Assembly: GCA_947167445.1 (NCBI GenBank)
Contig: CAMVID010000010.1
Span: 1-64,000, forward strand
From: G11 sp947167445
Lineage (GTDB): Bacteria; Bacillota; Clostridia; Lachnospirales; Lachnospiraceae
DNA length: 64,000 nucleotides
Direction of reading: 5' to 3'
Positions within the stretch are counted from its first letter, which is position 1. Each line of letters opens with the position of its first letter. Shown here piece by piece: positions 52,498-60,420 of this stretch. Both the position numbers and the translations under genes were made by a program. The notes beneath the pieces were generated by a model, which was given only the letters and a program-made list of their open reading frames with translations, made no database searches and was not told where the DNA came from.

Positions 52498-52524
52498 CTT
52501 TAAAGCGTTACGCTTTAAAGCGAA
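52498..52524 (+). promoter_or_regulatory. Double palindrome in the symporter leader
   Basis: GCTTTAAAGC occurs twice around GTTAC, forming CTTTAAAGCG-N3-CGCTTTAAAG about 16 nt after the predicted start. It is probably an operator or a leader hairpin. Confidence 0.6.
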
Positions 52525-52609
52525 TCAAAGATTGGCATACAGACTGATTCAAAGCACAATCAATCACAGGCCGTCCCACGACACACTAGAGTATTTGGAG
52601 GATTTCTAA

Positions 52610-54145
52610 ATGATTAAGGTATTATTGCTGCTAATCTTCTTTGGCGTCATGATTGCCGTAGGTCTCTACTCACGTAAGACAGCAACTGACGTTAACGGAT
52701 TCGTACTTGGCGGAAGAAGCGTAGGTCCCTGGCTTACAGCTTTTGCATACGGTACGTCTTACTTCAGTGCGGTTGTATTTGTAGGATACGCCGGACAGTT
52801 TGGTTACAAATACGGCCTCTCCTCTACATGGATTGGCTTGGGTAATGCGATTATAGGTTCACTCATGGCCTGGGTTGTTCTCGGAAGAAGAACAAGAGTT
52901 ATGAGTAAACACCTTCAATCAGCAACAATGCCTGACTTCTTTGGAAAGCGCTATCACAGCAAAGCTATCAGAATCGTATCTGCTTTGATTGCGTTCATCT
53001 TCCTTATTCCTTATACATCATCTGTTTATAACGGACTTTCAAGACTTTTCGGAATGGCATTCGATGTTCCCTACACAGCATGTGTAATTGTTATGGCACT
53101 TCTTACCGCCGTATATGTAATCCTTGGCGGTTACATGGCAACAGCCATCAACGATTTCATTCAAGGAATTATCATGCTGTTCGGTATCGTTGCTGTAATC
53201 CTTGCCGTTCTTAATTCAAACGGCGGATTCTTCGCAGCCTACACTTCGCTTTCAGCACTTGACAGCGATGTTGCTGTAACAGAGGGCTTAAGAGGCGCTT
53301 ACACATCATTCTTCGGTCCCGATCCCGTAAACCTTATGGGCGTTGTAATTCTTACATCCCTCGGTACCTGGGGACTTCCCCAGATGGTTCAGAAATTCTA
53401 CGCCATCAAGGATGAAAGAGCTATCAAAACCGGAACAATCATTTCCACATTCTTCGCTGTAGTTGTTGCAGGCGGCTGCTACTTCTTAGGAGGATTTGCA
53501 AGACTTAATGATGTAAGCGAAATCACAGTAGACGGCAAGATCGTTTATGACGCAATTATCCCCAACATGCTTTCAAAACTTCCCGAGATTTTGATCGGTG
53601 TTGTAATTGTCCTGGTATTATCGGCATCAATGTCAACACTTTCAAGCCTTGTTCTCACATCAAGTTCAACCTTGACCCTTGATCTTATCAAAGGCAACGT
53701 GAAGAAGGAACTTACTGAGAAAAAGCAGGTTTTTATCATGAGAATATTCATAGTGGTATTCATCGTAGTATCTGTAGTTATGGCCCTTAATCCTCCCACA
53801 TTCATCGCACAACTCATGGGTATTTCATGGGGTGCTTTGGCAGGTGCATTCCTCGCTCCTTTGGTTTACGGCCTCTACTGGAAGGGTGTAACAAGAGCAG
53901 GCGTGTGGGCAGGCTTCATTTCAGGTGTGGGCATTACAGTTGCTAACCTTTTCTTAAACTTCATGTCTCCCATCAACGCAGGCGCACTTGCGATGGTTGC
54001 AGGACTTGTGGTTGTTCCTGTGGTATCCCTTGTAACACCCAAGCTTGATCAGGGCGAAATCGACTTCTCCTTCAAGTGCTACGAGAAGAAGAAAGTCATC
54101 GAAAAGAAGATTGCTCTTCCCGAAGACGAAATTGCCAAGGATTAA
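52610..54145 (+). CDS. Sodium:solute symporter (SSS family)
   Basis: 511 residues, about thirteen membrane helices. It carries SSS features: FVLGGRSVGPWLTAFAYGTSYFSAV near the N terminus, SATMPDFFGKRYHSKAIRI, YVILGGYMATAINDFIQGIIM, and SASMSTLSSLVLTSSSTLTLDLIK. It couples solute uptake to Na+; the substrate (for example an amino acid, sugar or acid) cannot be told. Ribosome-binding site TTGGAGG. It is a monocistronic unit with its own promoter and terminator. Confidence 0.92.
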   Translation: MIKVLLLLIFFGVMIAVGLYSRKTATDVNGFVLGGRSVGPWLTAFAYGTSYFSAVVFVGYAGQFGYKYGLSSTWIGLGNAIIGSLMAWVVLGRRTRVMSKHLQSATMPDFFGKRYHSKAIRIVSALIAFIFLIPYTSSVYNGLSRLFGMAFDVPYTACVIVMALLTAVYVILGGYMATAINDFIQGIIMLFGIVAVILAVLNSNGGFFAAYTSLSALDSDVAVTEGLRGAYTSFFGPDPVNLMGVVILTSLGTWGLPQMVQKFYAIKDERAIKTGTIISTFFAVVVAGGCYFLGGFARLNDVSEITVDGKIVYDAIIPNMLSKLPEILIGVVIVLVLSASMSTLSSLVLTSSSTLTLDLIKGNVKKELTEKKQVFIMRIFIVVFIVVSVVMALNPPTFIAQLMGISWGALAGAFLAPLVYGLYWKGVTRAGVWAGFISGVGITVANLFLNFMSPINAGALAMVAGLVVVPVVSLVTPKLDQGEIDFSFKCYEKKKVIEKKIALPEDEIAKD

Positions 54146-54164
54146 TTGGATTAGTCGGAAATAC

Positions 54165-54206
54165 AAAGAGCCATGCACCTTTGACGGGTACATGGCTCTG
54201 TTTTTA
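54165..54206 (+). terminator. Terminator of the symporter gene
   Basis: AGAGCCATG (54167-54175) pairs with CATGGCTCT (54191-54199), then GTTTTT. Confidence 0.88.
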
Positions 54207-54232
54207 TGGTAAAAATCCAATTTCCACTTTGT

Positions 54233-54847
54233 TTAATAATTCTTGACGAATACGTCGTTCTCTTTTGAAAAACCCATTTTCTCCAGATAAGCAATGCTTC
54301 CTGAAGGGTCAGCCTTAAAGATGATTTTCTTGAGGCCCTCGTCCCCGAATTGCTTGTAAACATGCTTCCCGGCGCTGAAGTCTCTGTATTCGGGGCAGGT
54401 GTAATCAAGCCATACGTCGAGGGTTTTGTCCTCATTCATGATTCCGAGAACAATTCCTATTACCGTGTCCTTGTAGTAAACCATCCCCGCGTAGTTATAT
54501 TTGTCCGAAGGGAATTCAAAACCTTTAAAGAAATGAGTGATGTCTTCCCGATGGTTTTCGATGAAGTAAGCCAGGAAGTTGTCCTTCACATCGGTTTCAT
54601 GCATGTGGTAAATGCGGGCATCATTGCTTTTGAACATCTTGATTATGAATACGATGTTGATGATCAGAAGGGCTCCGTTCATGATTACGGTGGGATATGT
54701 ATGTACCAGAAGTCCGTAAATCAGGGACGCAAAGGAACCGATTGAGTTAATGATTCGAAGCTTCAAAACCGAAGACATCAAAAATGACAACAGCACCAGT
54801 GCCGATCCCACGTAACCTATTATTTCAAATATAGTTCTTGAAGTCAT
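54233..54847 (-). CDS. YgjV-like membrane protein fused to a GNAT-like domain
   Basis: 204 residues. The first ~75 form three membrane helices (IGYVGSALVLLSFLMSS, RIINSIGSFASLIYGLLVHTYPTVIMNGALLIINIVFIIKMF), a YgjV-type pattern. The C-terminal ~110 residues look like an acetyltransferase fold: YYKDTVIGIVLGIMNEDKTLDVWLDYTCPEYRDFSAGKHVYKQFGDEGLKKIIF...YLEKMGF. The family exists in Firmicutes with unknown function. The strand is opposite to the symporter and the genes converge on its terminator. Confidence 0.7.
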   Translation of the reverse strand: MTSRTIFEIIGYVGSALVLLSFLMSSVLKLRIINSIGSFASLIYGLLVHTYPTVIMNGALLIINIVFIIKMFKSNDARIYHMHETDVKDNFLAYFIENHREDITHFFKGFEFPSDKYNYAGMVYYKDTVIGIVLGIMNEDKTLDVWLDYTCPEYRDFSAGKHVYKQFGDEGLKKIIFKADPSGSIAYLEKMGFSKENDVFVKNY

Positions 54848-54939
54848 ATGAATTCTCCTATGGATGATAATGTGTCGTTTCCTGTTAAATTATCTTTAAT
54901 TCTATCATCATTATGATTTATTTGCCATCCAAGGACAGT

Positions 54940-55731
54940 TTACAGCTCAAAAACGGCCTTTAAAAGCCCATCCAATTCCTTGGTACTCAGGGCTTTGTTA
55001 GACTGCTCAAAGGTTGCGATTAAATTTTGTCCCAGAAAAATACCATTTTGGGCATAGTGGCTTATTTTCCACATGAAGCCATCAACATATTCGGGATTAT
55101 CCATCATTCCAAAGTGCTCAAGGTAGATTACTCTTCGCTTTTTCACATCAAGAAGAGTAAAGTCTGGATACACCTCATACCCGCCGTTTAGCACAAGAAG
55201 TTCCTCATAATGATACGGTATCCCCAGAGCTGCAAGCCTGTCAGCAATGATGATTTCGGACTTTGATCGTACCCGCTCGCCTTTGCCTGTGTAGAACTCC
55301 TGCTCACACTCTTCTATTCCTTTGGAAATGTAATCTCTCTGCTCCCACTCTTTAGCATAGGTTTCATCATCAACGCAGAATGGTGTTACCAGCCCCCGCT
55401 TGCCCTTTCCCAACTTTTCATGGGCATGGATTAACATGTCTTTTGGGAACTGTTTTAAGTATTTTCTGAGAATTTTCAGTTCAGTTGTAGCCTGATTTCT
55501 CAAACACTCATAATAATCTTTCTCAGCAAGTTTAACTATCATCTTTCCTTCCGACTTTGGAATATAGGTTCCATTAATATCGGATGGATTCTTTCTGAGA
55601 TAGTACTGGATTTGACTTCCGCGTGTTGCCGCCCGAAGTTTTCCCTCCGGAGGATTCTTTAGTTTCTTTTCGCATAAAGAAACAGCTTCCTCAAGAATAG
55701 CTTCTCGGGCTCTCAATTCTTTGTAGAGCAT
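54940..55731 (-). CDS. Conserved protein with a PD-(D/E)XK-like C-terminal domain
   Basis: 263 residues from ATG 55731 (AAAGG seven bases upstream; the ATG at 55746 has no site). The N-terminal ~130 residues are helical and basic (REAILEEAVSLCEKKLKNPPEGKLRAATRGSQIQYYLR). The C-terminal part, RVRSKSEIIIADRLAALGIPYHYEELLVL...VYPDFTLLDVKKRRVIYLEHFGMMD, has E (SKSE), D (YPDF) and E-x-F (YLEHF) in the order of restriction-endonuclease-like folds. No restriction or methylase partner is nearby. The function is unknown; it borders phased array B. Confidence 0.65.
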   Translation of the reverse strand: MLYKELRAREAILEEAVSLCEKKLKNPPEGKLRAATRGSQIQYYLRKNPSDINGTYIPKSEGKMIVKLAEKDYYECLRNQATTELKILRKYLKQFPKDMLIHAHEKLGKGKRGLVTPFCVDDETYAKEWEQRDYISKGIEECEQEFYTGKGERVRSKSEIIIADRLAALGIPYHYEELLVLNGGYEVYPDFTLLDVKKRRVIYLEHFGMMDNPEYVDGFMWKISHYAQNGIFLGQNLIATFEQSNKALSTKELDGLLKAVFEL

Positions 55732-55934
55732 AGCATCGCCTTTCATTATTCGTATTTGTTTTCTTCGGGATTATCGGACGAACAGTCCAAGAATATTTTC
55801 GAAGTATGAAAGAATAATACCATTATAAGGACGTAGATACAATTTACAGAATCTAAATAGATTATTAAATTTTCATAAACTCAGTCGCAGAATCATTGTG
55901 GGCATCGTGAAGATTGAAGATTTTGAGTTTGACT

Positions 55935-56224
55935 CATAATAGAGACAGGCTTTCTTTATTTCATTATGCCCCCAAGGAAGCCCAAATTTTCTTCGCGCAT
56001 AAAAGATTCATAAAGTTAACATTTTATTATGAAGGTCTAACCATCATAGCCTATTAAGCAAACATAATAGAAGCTTGTAATCCGCGATTTATTATGACAA
56101 GCAAACCATTATCCTTTCACGGCAATCATAATAATTCCTTAAGAAGTCCGTTCTATTATGTTGCCATGAAGAACACATACCGTAAACAAGCATAATAGAG
56201 CTTGAATATTTAATTTCTATTATG
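55935..56224. repeat. Phased array B: five CATAAT-N22-ATTATG units
   Basis: In the 600-bp gene-free stretch 55732-56331. Left half-sites begin at 55935, 55998 (CATAAA), 56063, 56127 and 56191; right half-sites at 55963, 56026, 56091, 56155 and 56219, always exactly 28 bp later. Unit starts are 63, 65, 64 and 64 bp apart. Flanks extend the motif to CATAATAGA...TCTATTATG in the best units. The 15-mer TCTATTATGCTTGAT ends both this array and the first unit of array A. 55732-55934 holds nothing clear beyond AT-rich sequence. Confidence 0.85.
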
Positions 56225-56286
56225 CTTGATGGACAAAAAACAGCCGAAAAGAGCAACCTGTGCAGACAATGCATACAGCGCAGCCC

Positions 56287-56320
56287 ACAAAAAAAAGCGG
56301 ATGGGGTATCCCATCCGCTT
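56287..56320 (-). terminator. Terminator of the dha operon
   Basis: AAGCGGATGGG/CCCATCCGCTT stem (56295-56320) followed by a run of U on the minus strand. Confidence 0.92.
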
Positions 56321-56331
56321 AAAAGCAAGTT

Positions 56332-57327
56332 CTACAGCACCCTCAGTGCGGGTGTGTCGGCCACTGCATTTACGTACTTCTCAAGTTCGTCATCAAGCTT
56401 AAGCAATGAAACTGAGTAGCCTTCCATGTCGATGGAAGTCATAAGGTTTCCTACCCAGGTCTTGGCAATCTTGATGCCCTCTTTTGCAAGGCGCTCGCTC
56501 ACTGCAAGATTGCACACATAAAGTTCCTGCAAAGGTGTGCCGCCAAGGCCGTTAACAAGCACAGCTACCTTGTCGCCGCTCTTGTAGATTCCCTCAGCAA
56601 GAATCTTGTCAAGAAGATGATTTGTGGTATCGGAAGCTGAGCGAATCTTCTCTCTGTGAGTTCCGGGCTCGCCGTGGATACCCATTCCGATTTCTACCTC
56701 ATCCTCACCAAGCTCAAAGCTGGGCTTTCCTGCAGTAGGTACGGTACAGGGTGCAATGGCCATGCCCATGCTTCGTACATTTGCAATAACCTTCTCAGCA
56801 ACTGCCTTGACTGCAGCCAGGTCCTTGCCCTCTTCTGCTGCGGCACCTGCACACTTATGTACAAATACGGTACCAGCTATACCTCTTCTTCCGGTTGTCC
56901 ATGTGCTGTTCTCAACAGCCACGTCATCGGCAACAACGACCTTCTCAACCGTGATTCCCTCGTCAGCCGCCAGATCTGCTGCCATCTCGAAGTTCATAAC
57001 ATCGCCGGTGTAATTCTTGATAATAAGAAGGGCTCCCTTGCCGCCATCAGCTGCCTTAATGGCTTCATAAACCTGATCTGGTGTAGGGGATGTGAACATT
57101 GCTCCTGCAACTGCGGCATCAAGCATTCCCTTTCCTACAAATCCTCCGTGAGAAGGTTCGTGTCCGGAACCGCCTCCGGAAACAAGTACAACCTTGCCCT
57201 TAGAGCCCCCCGCTCTAACGAGCACATCGCATCCGTCAACTCTCTTAATATATTCCGGATGAGCTGCAACCATGCCACGTAACATCTCGTCTACAACATT
57301 CTCCGCGTTGTTAATCAGTTTCTTCAA
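56332..57327 (-). CDS. dhaK: Dihydroxyacetone kinase subunit DhaK
   Basis: DhaK binds dihydroxyacetone covalently and receives phosphate from DhaL-ADP to give dihydroxyacetone phosphate. The 331 residues include VSGGGSGHEPSHGGFVGKGMLDAAVAG and the substrate-binding H218 in GMGIHGEPG, the same number as in E. coli. The start is TTG 57327 behind GGAGGTAAAGGAT; no ATG is available before residue 15. It is last in the operon, 44 bp after the EI-like gene. Confidence 0.96.
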   Translation of the reverse strand: MKKLINNAENVVDEMLRGMVAAHPEYIKRVDGCDVLVRAGGSKGKVVLVSGGGSGHEPSHGGFVGKGMLDAAVAGAMFTSPTPDQVYEAIKAADGGKGALLIIKNYTGDVMNFEMAADLAADEGITVEKVVVADDVAVENSTWTTGRRGIAGTVFVHKCAGAAAEEGKDLAAVKAVAEKVIANVRSMGMAIAPCTVPTAGKPSFELGEDEVEIGMGIHGEPGTHREKIRSASDTTNHLLDKILAEGIYKSGDKVAVLVNGLGGTPLQELYVCNLAVSERLAKEGIKIAKTWVGNLMTSIDMEGYSVSLLKLDDELEKYVNAVADTPALRVL

Positions 57328-57371
57328 ATCCTTTACCTCCCATCATTATTGTGTTTTTTGCTATCTATTAT

Positions 57372-59087
57372 TTAACAAGTACTCTTGTTAAGTAATCCCT
57401 CCAGGTAACCTCTCACTTCCTCCGCCGTTTCAAAGGAAAGCACCTTCTCAAGGTCAACATCATCGCTTCGGCAGGTTCTGATGGCTTCCTTTACCTCAGG
57501 CGCCACAGAAGGACTCATGGACAGTTCATCAAGTCCCATGGCCATAAGAAGAGGCGCAGCCAATGCATCTCCTGCCATCTCACCGCACATGCCGACCATA
57601 ATTCCGGCGTCCTTACCGGCCTTCGCTATTGCATAAACAGCCCGAACCACCGCCGGGTCAAAATAGTCATAAAGATAGGAAACCAGGCCATTGCCCCTGT
57701 CCACCGCCATGGTGTACTGCACCAGGTCATTTGTCCCGATACTAAAGAAATCAACATACTTTGCAAAATCCGCAGCCATCATCACGCTGGCCGGAGTTTC
57801 GGTCATTATTCCAAAAAGCACTTCCTCATCAAAAGAAACCCCTTCGGAGCGCAGCTCGCTCTTGGCCACCTCAAACAAAGCCTTCGCTTCCTTTATCTCC
57901 GCCACGGTATCAATCATGGGAATCATAATCCCCAGTTTCCCGAAAGCGCTGGCTCTAACCAGCGACCGAAGCTGTGTCTTAAACATATCCTTCTTATCAA
58001 GGCAGATTCTGATGGCCCTGTAACCGAGGAAAGGGTTCTCCTCCGGCATAATATCAAGGCATCGGCACTTTTTGTCGCCGCCGATATCCAAAGTCCTTAT
58101 AATGCAAAGGTTTCCCCCGGCCTTCTCCAAAAGCTCTCTGTAAGCCGCCGTCTGCTTTTCCTCTCCCGGCAAAACGTCGGAATCCATAAACAGGAACTCG
58201 GTTCTGTAAAGTCCCACGCCCTCGCAGCCCATCTTCGCGGCCTTATCCATTTCATCGGGGCTTGCCACATTGGCAGCGACCTTTATTCGCCCGCCATCCA
58301 ATGAAACCGCAGGGTCCCCGGCTCTCTCAGCCAGGTATCCGGCTTCCTTCCTGTATTCTTCACACTTTTTGGTAAAAGCGTCTTCCTCTCCTTTCTCAGG
58401 AGAAATCACAACGCTTCCCTCTTTTCCATCAACCAAGGCTGCACATCCGTCGCTTCCTGAGGCTTTGCTTATATCCACCCCAACCAGAGTAACAAAGCCC
58501 TTTGCCTTTGCAATAATTACAGAGTGGGAAGTTTTGCTTCCGTTCTCCAGAATCACAGCCTTAACCTTGCCCTCGGAAAAGCCGGCCATAAGTGCAGGTT
58601 CAACATCCTTTGCCACTATTACAAGGTTCTCTCCCTCAACCTTTGTCTCAGGCATGCCAAGGAGCTTTCTAAGCACCCTGTTTCCCACGTCTTCCACATC
58701 ATTTGCCCTGTCCCGAAGGTATTCGTCGTCCATGGCCGCAAACATATTCTTAAGATCAGTAACTGCCTTCCTGATTGAGGCCGGGCACGAAAGTCCCTCC
58801 TTAATTCCTCTTTTAATGGCTTCGATAAAACCTGCATCATCCAAAAGCATGAGATGCATGTCAATAATGTCCTCCTCTTCGGGAGAAAGCTTTTCTCCCT
58901 CCGAAAGGATTTCATCCAAATCCGCCTTGGCATTTTTAAGTGCCAAAACAAAACGGGCAAGCTCTCCGTCTTTGTCCGTTTTCTTATATTCTTTTATAAA
59001 AGAGTCGTAATCGACGTCCAAATATCGCACTACTCCCATGGCCACCCCGCCGCAAACCGGGGTACCCTTCAAAACCGTTCTTCCCAT
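57372..59087 (-). CDS. ptsI: PEP-protein phosphotransferase (EI-like) of the dha operon
   Basis: Enzyme I transfers phosphate from PEP to HPr. 571 residues, full length. Phospho-histidine H188 in GSKTSHSVIIAKAKGF, PEP-binding GVGLYRTEFLFMDSD and the C-terminal MCGEMAGDALAAPLLMAMGLDELSMSP. In E. coli the DhaM protein carries EIIA-, HPr- and EI-like domains in one chain; here the EI part is a separate gene and no HPr is seen. It may be a dedicated EI for DhaM rather than the cell's general one. Confidence 0.93.
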   Translation of the reverse strand: MGRTVLKGTPVCGGVAMGVVRYLDVDYDSFIKEYKKTDKDGELARFVLALKNAKADLDEILSEGEKLSPEEEDIIDMHLMLLDDAGFIEAIKRGIKEGLSCPASIRKAVTDLKNMFAAMDDEYLRDRANDVEDVGNRVLRKLLGMPETKVEGENLVIVAKDVEPALMAGFSEGKVKAVILENGSKTSHSVIIAKAKGFVTLVGVDISKASGSDGCAALVDGKEGSVVISPEKGEEDAFTKKCEEYRKEAGYLAERAGDPAVSLDGGRIKVAANVASPDEMDKAAKMGCEGVGLYRTEFLFMDSDVLPGEEKQTAAYRELLEKAGGNLCIIRTLDIGGDKKCRCLDIMPEENPFLGYRAIRICLDKKDMFKTQLRSLVRASAFGKLGIMIPMIDTVAEIKEAKALFEVAKSELRSEGVSFDEEVLFGIMTETPASVMMAADFAKYVDFFSIGTNDLVQYTMAVDRGNGLVSYLYDYFDPAVVRAVYAIAKAGKDAGIMVGMCGEMAGDALAAPLLMAMGLDELSMSPSVAPEVKEAIRTCRSDDVDLEKVLSFETAEEVRGYLEGLLNKSTC

Positions 59088-59098
59088 ATATCCCTTCT

Positions 59099-59491
59099 CT
59101 ATCTTCCAAATTTCGACATTCCGCGAGCCTTCTCAGCCGCCTGGACAACGTCATCCAAAGGTGCCCCAAAGGAAGCGGTGATTGCACATGAAACAGCCCC
59201 TTCCAAAATAGGTGCATCTGCTATCACAACTTTAATAGGCTCCTCCAGCAAATCCATTGCAGTCTGGGTGCTTAAGATAGCACTTCCCAGATCGCACAGT
59301 ACAAGGACCCCGTCTCCGTCATTGGCCTCCTTAATGGCCTCCATAATACGTATTGTGTCGGTGCCTATGCTTCCATCCTCCATACCGCCGCAGGCGATAA
59401 TGGCCTTATGCTCGCCCGCCATCTGAAGTGCCAGGTCCCGCACACCTTCAGCAACGTTCTTGCTGTGTGAAACTATAACAATACCTACCAT
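59099..59491 (-). CDS. dhaM: Dihydroxyacetone kinase phosphotransfer subunit DhaM
   Basis: 130 residues, only the EIIA-mannose-like domain of DhaM: MVGIVIVSHSKNVAEGV with active H9, and GVLVLCDLGSAILSTQTAMD. It phosphorylates the ADP bound to DhaL. It lies between dhaL (18-bp gap) and the EI gene (11-bp gap). Confidence 0.95.
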   Translation of the reverse strand: MVGIVIVSHSKNVAEGVRDLALQMAGEHKAIIACGGMEDGSIGTDTIRIMEAIKEANDGDGVLVLCDLGSAILSTQTAMDLLEEPIKVVIADAPILEGAVSCAITASFGAPLDDVVQAAEKARGMSKFGR

Positions 59492-59509
59492 ATTTCTGTC
59501 CCCTGCATT

Positions 59510-60124
59510 TTAAATAAAGTCCCTTATTGCTTCCAAAGTTAACAATGAAGATGTGGCCCCGGGATCCTGATGCCCGATGGAGCGCTCTCCAAGGTAGCTT
59601 GCTCTTCCCTTGGTAGCCTGAATTGTCTTTGTGTATTCGACTCCCATGGCCGCCGTTTCACACATTCTGGATAGAGCTGTTTTTATATCAACTCCATTTT
59701 CAATGCTGGAGTTTAAGCTCTCGTATGCGGGAATCAGTGCGTCCAGCATGGTCTTCTCGCCCTGTACGGCCTTGCCTCTCATCTGGATTCCGGCAATGGC
59801 TTCCTTAAACATTTCTCTGGCATCTTCCAAAGTGATCTCGGTCTTGCCGGCCGCAGGTCCCGCAGCCTTCATGTACGCCGTTCCGTATAAAGGTCCGGAG
59901 GCTCCGCCAACCTTGGAAAGGAGTGTCATGCCAACCTTTTTTAAGGCCGCGCCTATATCCGTTTCATCCTGTGAAAGAGCTGCCAAAACCTCGGTAAAGC
60001 CTCTTGCCATGTTCACTCCGTGGTCCGCATCTCCTATTTCTCTGTCCAGGTCCGTAAGAAAATCCTTATTCTCGATTATCCTGTTTCCTATGGCCTCAAT
60101 ACACTGATAAAGTCTGGTTGACAT
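59510..60124 (-). CDS. dhaL: Dihydroxyacetone kinase ADP-binding subunit DhaL
   Basis: 204 residues. It contains DLDREIGDADHGVNMARGF, whose aspartates bind the Mg-ADP pair, and KVGGASGPLYGTAYMKAA and AMGVEYTKTIQATKGRASYLGERSIGHQDPGA, all DhaL hallmarks. It is the first gene of dhaL-dhaM-ptsI-dhaK; ribosome-binding site AGGAGG. Confidence 0.96.
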   Translation of the reverse strand: MSTRLYQCIEAIGNRIIENKDFLTDLDREIGDADHGVNMARGFTEVLAALSQDETDIGAALKKVGMTLLSKVGGASGPLYGTAYMKAAGPAAGKTEITLEDAREMFKEAIAGIQMRGKAVQGEKTMLDALIPAYESLNSSIENGVDIKTALSRMCETAAMGVEYTKTIQATKGRASYLGERSIGHQDPGATSSLLTLEAIRDFI

Positions 60125-60174
60125 CCCCTGTTCCTCCTCTTGTTACTTTTTCATAAAAAAGCACCCCTAAAACT

Positions 60175-60222
60175 GTGCTAATAGCACTTCTTATTATATC
60201 TTTCCTTGAATAAAAGTGTCAA
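60175..60222 (-). promoter_or_regulatory. SigA-type promoter and +1 operator of the dha operon
   Basis: Minus strand: TTGACA (60217-60222), 18 bp, TATAAT (60193-60198). The palindrome GTGCTAATAGCAC (60175-60187) covers the predicted start, a typical repressor position. The rest of 60125-60420 has no clear feature. Confidence 0.82.
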
Positions 60223-60420
60223 TAAAGTCCTGCCATTATTAAGATTTTTTGTGTAAAAATCACAAATATCTCATAAATTGCAAATACAACATCCTAATTC
60301 TCCCCGGCAGCGAATTATAAGAATATATTTCGACGCTATTTGTATTTACCTCGCGGTTCATACATGGTAACTTTATTTTACAAACAACACATACCCGCAT
60401 ATGGGAGAAAGAGGTAGAGT

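Noticed and set aside
55732..55800. TCCGATAA upstream of the PD-(D/E)XK-like gene as a sigma28 promoter
   Set aside because: No TAAA or TTAA lies 15-16 bp upstream; the bases there read AATA, and the gene is not flagellar.
60125..60420. Promoter for the flotillin gene
   Set aside because: Several AT-rich hexamers were tried but none gave a convincing -35/-10 pair, so none is reported.
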